A stretch of DNA of 13,176 nucleotides from Pseudomonadota bacterium (lineage in GTDB: Bacteria; Pseudomonadota; Alphaproteobacteria; Rhizobiales; Hyphomicrobiaceae), in contig JAEZBZ010000360.1 in the NCBI GenBank assembly GCA_023412745.1, positions 1-13,176 on the forward strand, given 5' to 3'. Of the stretch, positions 5,821-12,495 are shown one piece after another. Below the pieces are notes generated by a model that did no database searches, was not told where the DNA came from, and saw only the letters and a list, made by a program, of their open reading frames with translations. The first letter of the stretch is position 1, and each line of letters starts with the position of its first letter. The position numbers and the translations under genes were made by a program.

Positions 5821-7623
5821 CTAATTCTCGTCCATCTTGAGCGCAGCGATGAAGGCTTCCTGCGGGATCTCGACCTTGCCGAACTCGCGCATCTTCTTTT
5901 TGCCCGCCTTCTGCTTTTCGAGCAGCTTGCGTTTACGCGTGATGTCGCCGCCGTAGCACTTGGCGATGACGTCCTTGCGCAGTGCACGGATGGTTTCGCG
6001 CGCGATGATGCGCCCGCCGATCGCGGCCTGGATCGGGATCTGGAACAGGTGCGGTGGGATCAGGTCCTTCAGCTTTTCGCACATTACACGCCCGCGCTGT
6101 TCGGCGCGGCTGCGATGCACGATGATCGACAGCGCGTCGACCGGCTCGGCGTTGACCAGGATCGACATCTTCACGAGGTCGTTCTCCTCGTAGCCGATCA
6201 TCTGATAGTCGAACGAGGCGTAGCCGCGGCTGATCGATTTCAGGCGGTCGTAGAAGTCGAACACCACTTCGTTGAGCGGCAATTCATAAACCAGCATGGC
6301 GCGGGTGCCGGCGTAGGTCAGGTTCTTCTGGCGGCCGCGGCGGTCCTGGCACAGCTTGAGCACGGCACCGAGGTATTCGTCCGGTACCAGGATCGTGGCC
6401 TGGATCCACGGCTCCTCGATATGCGCGATGCGCACCGGATCGGGCATATCGGCCGGGTTGTGCAACTCGATGCCCGAGCCGTCATTCATGTGGATGTGAT
6501 AGATCACGCTCGGCGCGGTCGTGATCAGGTCCATGTTGAATTCGCGCTCGAGACGCTCGGTGATGATCTCGAGGTGCAGCAGGCCGAGGAATCCGCAGCG
6601 GAAGCCGAAACCAAGCGCGGCTGAGGTTTCCATCTCGTAGGAGAAGCTGGCGTCGTTCAGGCGCAGCTTGCCCATCGCTTCGCGCAGGTCTTCGAAATCG
6701 GCGGCGTCGATCGGGAATAGGCCGCAGAACACGACGGGCTGCACTGGCTTGAAGCCCGGCAGCGGTTCGGCCGTTGTGTTCTTTTCATCGATGATGGTGT
6801 CGCCAACACGCGTATCGGCCACCTGCTTGATCGCGGCGGTGAAGAAGCCGACCTCTCCGGGGCCGAGTTCGGACAGCATTTCCTGCTTGGGCCGGAACAC
6901 GCCGACGCGGTCGATCTGATAGTTGGCGTCGGACGCCATCAGCTTGACCTTCTGGCCCTTCTTGAGGACGCCGTCGATCACCCGCACCAGCACGATGACG
7001 CCCAGGTAGGCGTCGTAGAAGCTGTCGATCAGCATGGCCTTGAGCGGCTTGTTGCGGTCGCCCTTGGGCGCGGGCAGGCGCTCGACGATAGCCTCAAGCA
7101 CGGCCTCGACGTTGAGGCCGGTCTTGGCCGACACGCCGACCGCCTCCGAGGCGTCGATGCCGATCACGTCCTCGATCTGTTCCTTGACGCGGGCTTCGTC
7201 CGCCGAGGGCAGGTCGACCTTGTTGAGAACCGGCAGGATTTCCAGGTTGTTGTCGAGCGCCTGATAGACGTTGGCGAGCGTCTGCGCCTCGACGCCTTGC
7301 GAGGCATCGACAACCAGAATGGCGCCCTCGCAGGCTGCCAGCGACCGCGACACCTCGTAGGCGAAATCAACGTGGCCGGGCGTGTCCATCAGGTTGAGTT
7401 GATAGACTTTTCCGTCCTTGTAGCGGTAGTCGAGGCGCACCGTCTGCGCCTTGATGGTGATGCCGCGCTCGCGCTCGATTTCCATAGAATCGAGGATCTG
7501 CTCCTTCATCTCGCGGTTCGAGACGTTGCCGCACAGCTGGATCAGCCGGTCGGACAGCGTCGACTTGCCATGGTCGATGTGAGCGATAATCGAGAAATTG
7601 CGGATCAGGGATGTGTCGGTCAT
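5821..7623 (-). CDS. lepA: Elongation factor 4 (LepA), ribosome back-translocating GTPase
   Basis: A complete 600-residue LepA/EF4, the usual length. The N-terminal GTPase domain shows the P-loop A-H-I-D-H-G-K-S-T (14-22), switch I R-G-I-T-I-K (53-58), D-T-P-G-H (80-84) and N-K-V-D (134-137). EF-G-like domains II, III and V follow, and the LepA-specific C-terminal domain ends with the basic stretch R-K-R-K-L-L-E-K-Q-K and the conserved K-K-K-M-R. The protein binds the ribosome and acts in translation under ionic or other stress and in initiation or biogenesis. The start at 7623 matches the family N terminus (M-T-D-T-S-L-I-R-N-F-S); the frame stays open upstream to 7785, but that extension is low-complexity and not LepA-like. 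No Shine-Dalgarno precedes ATG; see the promoter-like sequence at 7630-7656. It lies 187 bases after the phn operon. Confidence 0.98.
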   Translation of the reverse strand: MTDTSLIRNFSIIAHIDHGKSTLSDRLIQLCGNVSNREMKEQILDSMEIERERGITIKAQTVRLDYRYKDGKVYQLNLMDTPGHVDFAYEVSRSLAACEGAILVVDASQGVEAQTLANVYQALDNNLEILPVLNKVDLPSADEARVKEQIEDVIGIDASEAVGVSAKTGLNVEAVLEAIVERLPAPKGDRNKPLKAMLIDSFYDAYLGVIVLVRVIDGVLKKGQKVKLMASDANYQIDRVGVFRPKQEMLSELGPGEVGFFTAAIKQVADTRVGDTIIDEKNTTAEPLPGFKPVQPVVFCGLFPIDAADFEDLREAMGKLRLNDASFSYEMETSAALGFGFRCGFLGLLHLEIITERLEREFNMDLITTAPSVIYHIHMNDGSGIELHNPADMPDPVRIAHIEEPWIQATILVPDEYLGAVLKLCQDRRGRQKNLTYAGTRAMLVYELPLNEVVFDFYDRLKSISRGYASFDYQMIGYEENDLVKMSILVNAEPVDALSIIVHRSRAEQRGRVMCEKLKDLIPPHLFQIPIQAAIGGRIIARETIRALRKDVIAKCYGGDITRKRKLLEKQKAGKKKMREFGKVEIPQEAFIAALKMDEN

Positions 7624-7629
7624 GGGCGC

Positions 7630-7656
7630 TAGATAGCACCGGCCTTCCCGCCGCAA
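7630..7656 (-). promoter_or_regulatory. Possible lepA promoter giving a leaderless transcript
   Basis: On the minus strand TTGCGG (7656-7651), a 15-base spacer and TGC-TATCTA (-10 at 7635-7630) form a modest sigma70-type promoter with an extended -10. The -10 ends six bases before the lepA ATG, which would put the transcription start at or next to the start codon. The absence of a ribosome binding site fits. The spacer is shorter than ideal, so this is tentative. Confidence 0.3.
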
Positions 7657-7740
7657 AAGGGGCGCTGGAGGCGCGATCGCCTTATTACCCCTTTCGGTCG
7701 CCTTGGGTCCGTGCGGCCCCGTCGTTTTCGCGGTGCCGCG

Positions 7741-7760
7741 CTGCCCGCGCCGGCGGGCAG
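7741..7760. other. GC-rich perfect hairpin in the phnE2-lepA gap
   Basis: CTGCCCGC (7741-7748) pairs with GCGGGCAG (7753-7760) around a four-base GCCG loop. There is no T-run on the minus strand after it. It is the second of two hairpins after the phn operon and may help end it. The rest of 7624-7810 shows only the lepA promoter candidate. Confidence 0.4.
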
Positions 7761-7774
7761 GTGGTCTCCCGGTA

Positions 7775-7793
7775 CCCCGCTGCAATGACGGGG
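7775..7793 (-). terminator. Candidate terminator hairpin of the phn operon
   Basis: CCCCG (7775-7779) pairs with CGGGG (7789-7793) 17 bases after the phnE2 stop on the minus strand. The loop is nine bases and no T-tract follows, so efficiency is uncertain. The element contains GTCATTGC (minus strand), a core I associate with dispersed repeats in Bradyrhizobium relatives; this cannot be verified here. Confidence 0.35.
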
Positions 7794-7810
7794 AAGGACG
7801 GTAAACGCGC

Positions 7811-8629
7811 TTAGATGATTGCCGTACGCACCCTGGCGGTCACCCACTCGCTCAGCAGCACGGTAACCAGGATCATCAGCAGAATGACGCTGACCTGTGG
7901 CCAGGCCAGAACGTTCAGCGAGGCTTCCAGCGCCAGGCCCAGACCGCCCGCGCCGACCAGTCCCAGAACCGTGGACTCGCGGATGTTGATGTCCCAGCGG
8001 AACAGGCAAATGGTTGCGAAGGCAGGCAGAAGCTGCGGCACCATGCCATAGGCCATGATCTGCGCTGAGCTGGCGCCAGTGGCCCGGATGGCCTCGACCT
8101 GGCTCTCGTCGATTTCCTCGATCGCCTCGTACAGCAGCTTGCCGATGAAGCCGACCGAGCGCAGCGCGATGGCGATGATGCCGGCCAGCACGCCGGGGCC
8201 GAGGATCGCGACCAGCAGCAGGCCCCAGATCAGCGCGTTGATTGAACGCGACGACACGATGATCAGCAGTGCGATGGGGCGGACGACAATCGTGCTGGGC
8301 GTCGTATTGCGGGCTGCCAGGAAAGCCAGCGGCGTGCCCAATACGATGGCCAGCAGCGTGCCGATGGTGGCGATGTTGATGGTATCCCACAGCGGCTGCC
8401 ACAACTGGTTGGCGTATTCCCAGCGCGGCGGCACCATGCGGCCGAAGATGTCGGCGGCCTGGGTCGGGGCATCCCAGGCGAACGCCCAGATCGTACCCGC
8501 ATTCATCACGCGCCAGCAGAACACGGTGAGCGCGACGAGGATGAGCCAGCCGAACCAGCGCAGTATCGCGCCTTCGGTGGTCAGCAGCCGCCAGCTCTTC
8601 TTGTCGTGGGGTAGCGTCAGTACCGGCAT
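7811..8629 (-). CDS. phnE: Phosphonate-type ABC transporter permease (second PhnE)
   Basis: A 272-residue inner-membrane permease of the PhnE family (BPD_transp_1, PF00528). A first membrane helix lies at about 24-46, followed by a periplasmic stretch and about five more hydrophobic segments. The cytoplasmic coupling loop that docks on PhnC is E-A-I-R-A-T-G-A-S, and the family-specific D-I-N-I-R-E-S-T-V-L-G followed by V-G-A-G-G-L-G is present. The start is one base after the stop of the upstream permease gene, so the two are translationally coupled. It probably forms a heterodimeric channel with the other PhnE. It is the last gene of the operon. The substrate (phosphonate, phosphite or phosphate ester) cannot be read from the permease. 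Confidence 0.93.
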   Translation of the reverse strand: MPVLTLPHDKKSWRLLTTEGAILRWFGWLILVALTVFCWRVMNAGTIWAFAWDAPTQAADIFGRMVPPRWEYANQLWQPLWDTINIATIGTLLAIVLGTPLAFLAARNTTPSTIVVRPIALLIIVSSRSINALIWGLLLVAILGPGVLAGIIAIALRSVGFIGKLLYEAIEEIDESQVEAIRATGASSAQIMAYGMVPQLLPAFATICLFRWDINIRESTVLGLVGAGGLGLALEASLNVLAWPQVSVILLMILVTVLLSEWVTARVRTAII

Positions 8630-8630
8630 G

Positions 8631-9446
8631 TCACTGGATCCTCTGCCGGATGATGCTGGAGACGTATTCGCACAGCATGACGATGGCGATGATGATGATC
8701 AGGATGGCGCCGGCGCTGTCGAATTCGTAACGGTCGAGCGCAGTATTGAGCGTCGCGCCGATGCCGCCCGCGCCGACGATGCCGACCACGGCGCTTTCGC
8801 GGAAGTTGATGTCGAAGCGGTACATCGACAGCCCGATCAGGCGCGGCATGACCTGACTGGCGACGGCGTAGTCGACAAGCTGCCACCAGCTCGCGCCGGT
8901 AGCGCGGATGGCCTCGATCTGTGCGGGATCGGCTTCCTCGATATCATCGGCCAGCAGTTTCGCCAGAAAACCGATGGTCGACAGCGATAGCGTCAGGAAG
9001 CCCGCGAGCGGCCCGAAACCGAACATCGCGACGAAGAAGATCGCGATGATGATTTCCTGGAATACGCGGGCAAACGCGATGATGGCGCGGCAGATGCCAT
9101 ATAGCCACCACGGCGCGAGATTGCGGGCCGCGCCGAGTGCCACGGGAACGGACAGCGCGATGCCGGCCACCGTCGAGGTGACGGTCATCGTCAGGCTCTC
9201 GATCATGCCCTGCTGGATGTCCGACCAGCGCGAGGTGAAGTCGGGCTGAAAAAAGCCAGCAAGGAAGCGCACGGAGCGCTGCATGCCTTCGGACACGCGC
9301 GACCAGTTCACCTCGATCGAGGCGAACGCGAGCAGGAGATAAACCAAGGTACCGATCATAATGCTCCAGCGCAGGGCCGTGCTGCTGATCAAGGGCGGTG
9401 GCGACCACTTTGTCGGGTAGGAACGGCCGGCGGTGAGCGAATCCAT
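8631..9446 (-). CDS. phnE: Phosphonate-type ABC transporter permease (first PhnE)
   Basis: A 271-residue PhnE-family permease with an N-terminal helix at about 27-45, a periplasmic region and a five-helix transport core. It carries the coupling loop E-A-I-R-A-T-G-A-S-W, then D-I-N-F-R-E-S-A-V-V-G and V-G-A-G-G-I-G, the same positions as in the downstream paralogue. The two permeases are clearly homologous but diverged, as in other operons with two PhnE proteins. ATG at 9446 is three bases beyond the phnC stop and the stop is one base from the next start, so phnC-phnE1-phnE2 is a tight operon. It forms the membrane channel driven by PhnC. Confidence 0.93.
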   Translation of the reverse strand: MDSLTAGRSYPTKWSPPPLISSTALRWSIMIGTLVYLLLAFASIEVNWSRVSEGMQRSVRFLAGFFQPDFTSRWSDIQQGMIESLTMTVTSTVAGIALSVPVALGAARNLAPWWLYGICRAIIAFARVFQEIIIAIFFVAMFGFGPLAGFLTLSLSTIGFLAKLLADDIEEADPAQIEAIRATGASWWQLVDYAVASQVMPRLIGLSMYRFDINFRESAVVGIVGAGGIGATLNTALDRYEFDSAGAILIIIIAIVMLCEYVSSIIRQRIQ

Positions 9447-9449
9447 GGG

Positions 9450-10289
9450 CTACTGCACGCTCGCTTCCAGTTTGCGGTCGGCCTGATGGCGGGCGACTTC
9501 GTCATGCTCGCCGTCCTCGTCATCGGCTTTCGCCTTGACGCTCGCGTTCCAGTCCTCCTCGCCGTAGATGCGGGTCAGCACATCGGAGTTGAGCCCCTCG
9601 GACGTTCCATCGTAGACCACCTTGCCGGCGCGTAGTCCGACGATGCGCTTGAGAAAGAGCTGCGCCAGGCCAACGTCGTGGATATTGACGATGGCCGCAA
9701 GCTGGCGCTCCTCGCACAGTTCGGTCAGCAGGCGCATGACCTGCCGCGAGGTCTTCGGATCGAGGCTGGCCGTCGGTTCGTCGATCAGCAGCAGATCCGG
9801 CTCCTGCACCAGCGCGCGCGCAATGCCGACACGCTGCCGCTGGCCGCCCGAAAGCTGGTCGGCGCGTTTGTCGACGTGATCCAGCATGCCGACGCGGTCG
9901 AGCAGGCCGAATGCGCGCTCGATGTCGGCTGCGGGGAATTTGCGCCGGTAGCTCGACCAGAACCCGACATAGCCGAGCCGGCCCGACAGCACGTTTTCCA
10001 TCACAGTCAGCCGCTCGACCAGGGCGTATTCCTGGAAGATCATGCCTATACGCCGGCGCGCCTTGCGCAGTTCTCCGCGGGAGAGGCGGACGAGATCCGT
10101 GCCGTTGAGCAGGATGCGGCCGGATGTCGGCTCGACCAGACGGTTGACGCAGCGGATCAGCGTGGACTTGCCCGCACCCGATGGCCCGATCAGGCCAATC
10201 ACTTCGCCGCCGCCAACGGTCAGGTCGACGCCGCCAAGGGCAGCGTCGCCAGTCCTGTAGCGTTTCGTAAGCTGCTCGATTTGCAGCAT
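9450..10289 (-). CDS. phnC: Phosphonate ABC transporter ATP-binding protein
   Basis: A 279-residue ABC ATPase of the PhnC family. Walker A is G-P-S-G-A-G-K-S-T (35-43), Q-loop Gln86, signature L-S-G-G-Q-R-Q-R (146-153), Walker B L-L-L-I-D-E-P-T (166-173), D-loop S-L-D (175-177), and H-loop His204. It powers import through the two PhnE proteins at the inner membrane. GGAGGG in the 21-base gap after phnD-B supports the start at 10289. Oddly, the protein continues about 30 residues past the usual end with a highly charged tail (about 247-279) containing a D-D-E-D-G-E-H-D-E run. Family assignment is firm; substrate class is inferred from the adjacent PhnD and PhnE genes. Confidence 0.96.
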   Translation of the reverse strand: MLQIEQLTKRYRTGDAALGGVDLTVGGGEVIGLIGPSGAGKSTLIRCVNRLVEPTSGRILLNGTDLVRLSRGELRKARRRIGMIFQEYALVERLTVMENVLSGRLGYVGFWSSYRRKFPAADIERAFGLLDRVGMLDHVDKRADQLSGGQRQRVGIARALVQEPDLLLIDEPTASLDPKTSRQVMRLLTELCEERQLAAIVNIHDVGLAQLFLKRIVGLRAGKVVYDGTSEGLNSDVLTRIYGEEDWNASVKAKADDEDGEHDEVARHQADRKLEASVQ

Positions 10290-10310
10290 CGATCGCTTCC
10301 CTCCGTCAGG

Positions 10311-11276
10311 TCACTTGCACGTGTATTTGACGCCCATGGCGGCATCGATCTTGCGAACGATGTCCCAGTCCTTCTTGTGGGTGATCTCCACGAACTTCGC
10401 TTCGCCGGATTTCGAGAATTCAGCCTTCAGTTCGGAACCTTCCCACGGGAAACTGAAAAACGCTTCCTTGATCTTTTCCTGAAGTGCGGGCTTCAAATTG
10501 TAGACGACGCCGTAGCCCGTGGTCGGGAAAGTCTGGGATTTGTAGACGCTCTTGATCTGGTCCGGCGTGACGACCTTGCGATCGTACATGCGGCGCAGAA
10601 CCGAATTGGCAATCGCGGCGGCCGGATAGTCCTTGTTGGCGACGCCGAGGATCGAATTGTCGTGCTTGCCGGAGAAAGCCGCTTCGTAGTCTTTCCCGGC
10701 TTCCATGTTGAATTCGCTCTTCAGCAATGCTGACGGCGCTTTGAAACCGGAGTTCGACGTTTCCGCCGTGAACGCCAGCTTCTTGCCCTTGATATCGTCA
10801 ATTTTTTCGATGCCGGAACCGGGATACGTGATGATTTCCATTTCGTATCCGAAGGAATTGTCCTCGCTCGCCATCATGGCGAATGGGCGAAATCCGGCGC
10901 AGGCCACGGCCAGCGGATTGGAACCCGTATTGAAGCCTGCGACGTGCAGGCGTCCTGCGCGCATCGCCTCAAGCTGGGCAGCGTTGGATTGTACCGGGAA
11001 AAACTGCACGCGCTTTCCGGTTACCTTTTCCATGTGCTTGATGAAGCCATCCCAGACCTTGGCATAAACCGCGGGGTCTTCGACGGGCGTATAGGCAAAC
11101 ACCAGGGTCGGCGGATCGATCTGATCTTTTGGATCGCTGAGCGTGTCGGCAACGAGGTCGCCGTCTGCGTCTTTGTAGCGAGAATCCAGGGCGGAGACAG
11201 GAGCCGATGTGGCGGCAAGCGCCAAACCCAGTCCCAAGGCAAACGTCATCAGATTGCGGGCGATAGAACGCTGCAT
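10311..11276 (-). CDS. phnD: PhnD-family phosphonate/phosphate-ester binding protein (copy B)
   Basis: A 321-residue periplasmic binding protein. The start at 11276 is chosen because GGAGGAAAA lies upstream at good spacing and it gives a typical signal peptide (basic MQRSIAR, hydrophobic core, cleavage near Ala-Leu at 29-30); the frame is open further upstream, but that part is not protein-like. Mature residues 36-55 form an Asp-rich stretch (Asp36, 38, 40, 44, 48, 51, 54) resembling a thrombospondin type-3 calcium loop. Then comes the PhnD fold with F-A-Y-T-P, the hinge-side S-N-A-A-Q-L-E-A-M-R-A-G-R, and the ligand-loop T-S-N-S-G-F-K-A-P. About three quarters of residues match copy A by eye. 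It lies 21 bases before phnC, so it probably serves this importer. The true ligand is unknown. Confidence 0.93.
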   Translation of the reverse strand: MQRSIARNLMTFALGLGLALAATSAPVSALDSRYKDADGDLVADTLSDPKDQIDPPTLVFAYTPVEDPAVYAKVWDGFIKHMEKVTGKRVQFFPVQSNAAQLEAMRAGRLHVAGFNTGSNPLAVACAGFRPFAMMASEDNSFGYEMEIITYPGSGIEKIDDIKGKKLAFTAETSNSGFKAPSALLKSEFNMEAGKDYEAAFSGKHDNSILGVANKDYPAAAIANSVLRRMYDRKVVTPDQIKSVYKSQTFPTTGYGVVYNLKPALQEKIKEAFFSFPWEGSELKAEFSKSGEAKFVEITHKKDWDIVRKIDAAMGVKYTCK

Positions 11277-11334
11277 TTCAATTTTCCTCCACTGTAGGCC
11301 ACCGCTTCTTGTTGGCTGCGGCTTATGTGACAGC

Positions 11335-11352
11335 CTAACAGTCTGATGACGT
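11335..11352 (-). promoter_or_regulatory. Candidate PhoB box upstream of phnD-B
   Basis: The minus strand reads ACGTCATCAGACTGTTAG. Against the CTGTCAT-N4-CTGTCAT pattern each seven-base half matches at five positions with the correct 11-base spacing. A further CTGTCAC, a perfect half-site, lies at 11333-11327, but its 8-base offset is out of register. The box lies 59-76 bases before the ATG, essentially the same place as the stronger box before phnD-A. Confidence 0.4.
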
Positions 11353-11396
11353 TCAGTGGAAGAACTTCTGTCGTGTGTTGCAATTCCGTCATAGAT

Positions 11397-11429
11397 AAAG
11401 CGCGCGGGACCTGAGATCCGGCGCGCTTT
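11397..11429 (-). terminator. Hairpin between the two phnD genes (terminator or attenuator)
   Basis: AAAGCGCGC (11397-11405) pairs perfectly with GCGCGCTTT (11421-11429), and inner GGA/TCC can extend the stem. It starts eight bases after the phnD-A stop. On the minus strand the stem ends in TTTATCT, a short T-rich tract. It probably terminates or reduces read-through from phnD-A into phnD-B-phnCEE, or protects the 3' end of phnD-A mRNA. Confidence 0.6.
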
Positions 11430-11437
11430 CAACAAAC

Positions 11438-12400
11438 TTACTTGCAGTCGTACTTCACGCCCATGGCCTGGTCGATCTCGCGCACGACCTGCCAATGCTG
11501 CTTGAAGGTGATCGGCATGAACTTTTCCTGCGCTGGCTCAGAGCTCTGGAACTCCTTGAGCAGATCGGAACCGGTCCAGTCGAAGGAGAAGAAGGCCTCC
11601 TTCACTTTCGCGGCTAGTTCCGGCTTCAGATTGTAGACATAGCCGTAACCGGTGGTCGGGAAGGTCTCAGACTTATAGATGACCTTGAGCTGCTCCGGCT
11701 TCACGACATTGCGTGCCAGCATGCGCACCTTGACTGAGTTCGCGATCGAAGCTGCGGGGTAATCCTTGTTGGCGACGCCGAGGATCGAATTGTCGTGCTT
11801 GCCCGAGAAGATCGGCTCGTAATCCCTGCCGGCTTCCATCTTGAACTTCTCCTTCAGCAGGGCCGAAGGGGCCTTGAAGCCGGAGTTTGAGGTCTGCGAG
11901 GTGAAGGCGAGCTTCTTGCCCTTCAGGTCTTCGATTTTCTCGACGCCCGAGCCCGGATACGTAATGAATTCCATTTCGTAGCCGTATTCGCCCTCCGCGG
12001 ACGCCATCATCGCAAACGGCACGAAGCCGGTGCAGTTGACGGCCAGCGGGTTTGAACCCGTGTTGAAACCGGCGACGTGCAAGCGGCCTGCGCGCATGGC
12101 TTCAAGCTGGGCGGCGTTGGATTGCACGGGGAAGAACTGGACCTTCTTACCGGTCACCTTCTCCATGTGCTTCAGAAAGCCGTCCCACACCTTGGCATAA
12201 ACGGAGGGATCTTCGACCGGCGTATAAGCGAAAACCAGCGTTGCCGGATCGATCCAGTCCTTCGGATCGGTCGGAGCGTCAGCGACCATGTCGCCGTTAG
12301 CATCCTTGAAACGGGAATCGAGTGCAATTGCCGGTACGGCGAGCGTGACGGCGGCTAGCGCAAGCGCGGCGCCAGCAAATCCTCGAAACGAACGTCGCAT
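11438..12400 (-). CDS. phnD: PhnD-family phosphonate/phosphate-ester binding protein (copy A)
   Basis: A 320-residue periplasmic binding protein, first gene of the phn cluster and tandem paralogue of copy B. The signal peptide is MRRSFRGF plus a hydrophobic core, with cleavage near Ala-Leu at 26-27. As in copy B the mature N terminus holds an Asp-rich loop (Asp33, Asn35, Asp37, Asp41, Asp45, Asp48, Asp51) before the PhnD domain. Ligand-side motifs are kept: F-A-Y-T-P-V-E-D-P, S-N-A-A-Q-L-E, T-S-N-S-G-F-K-A-P-S-A, G-K-H-D-N-S, and T-F-P-T-T-G-Y-G. Cysteines near residue 118 and at the C terminus (D-C-K) could form a disulphide, as in copy B. AGGGG precedes the ATG. A PhoB-like box at 12460-12477 and a hairpin after the stop suggest separate, phosphate-controlled expression. 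Confidence 0.93.
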   Translation of the reverse strand: MRRSFRGFAGAALALAAVTLAVPAIALDSRFKDANGDMVADAPTDPKDWIDPATLVFAYTPVEDPSVYAKVWDGFLKHMEKVTGKKVQFFPVQSNAAQLEAMRAGRLHVAGFNTGSNPLAVNCTGFVPFAMMASAEGEYGYEMEFITYPGSGVEKIEDLKGKKLAFTSQTSNSGFKAPSALLKEKFKMEAGRDYEPIFSGKHDNSILGVANKDYPAASIANSVKVRMLARNVVKPEQLKVIYKSETFPTTGYGYVYNLKPELAAKVKEAFFSFDWTGSDLLKEFQSSEPAQEKFMPITFKQHWQVVREIDQAMGVKYDCK

Positions 12401-12459
12401 GAAAATACCCCTCTCCGGTCTACGACGGACAAAACCGAGGCGCGAGGTAGCGTTGGCGT

Positions 12460-12477
12460 ATTACAGGTTGATGACGG
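12460..12477 (-). promoter_or_regulatory. Candidate PhoB box upstream of phnD-A
   Basis: The minus strand reads CCGTCATCAACCTGTAAT. It matches 14 of 18 positions of the Pho box (CTGTCATAWAWCTGTCAY) with exact 11-base half-site spacing: CCGTCAT 6/7 and CTGTAAT 6/7. It lies 60-77 bases upstream of the ATG, directly after the hrpB stop, the right distance for a PhoB-activated promoter. I could not pick a clear -10. Phosphate-starvation control is inferred. Confidence 0.55.
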
Positions 12478-12495
12478 TTTGGTTGGTGGACTGTC

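Noticed and set aside
5800..6624. 274-codon plus-strand open frame opposite lepA
   Set aside because: Antisense shadow of lepA, typical of high-GC codon bias; no motif and no ribosome binding site.
7624..7785. N-terminal extension of LepA
   Set aside because: The extension is Arg/Pro/Gly-rich, low complexity, and absent from the LepA family, whose N terminus fits the ATG at 7623.
9678..10733. 351-codon plus-strand open frame opposite phnC/phnD-B
   Set aside because: It spans antisense to two well-supported genes and their junction; its composition reflects reverse complement codons.
11277..11495. N-terminal extension of phnD-B into the end of phnD-A
   Set aside because: It would remove the signal peptide from the N terminus and cross the hairpin and Pho-like box; the internal start has a strong GGAGGA site.
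10311..12400. Recent duplication or assembly artefact of the phnD genes
   Set aside because: The two copies differ throughout (about a quarter of residues, different signal peptides and intergenic sequence), so this is an old tandem duplication, not a misassembly.
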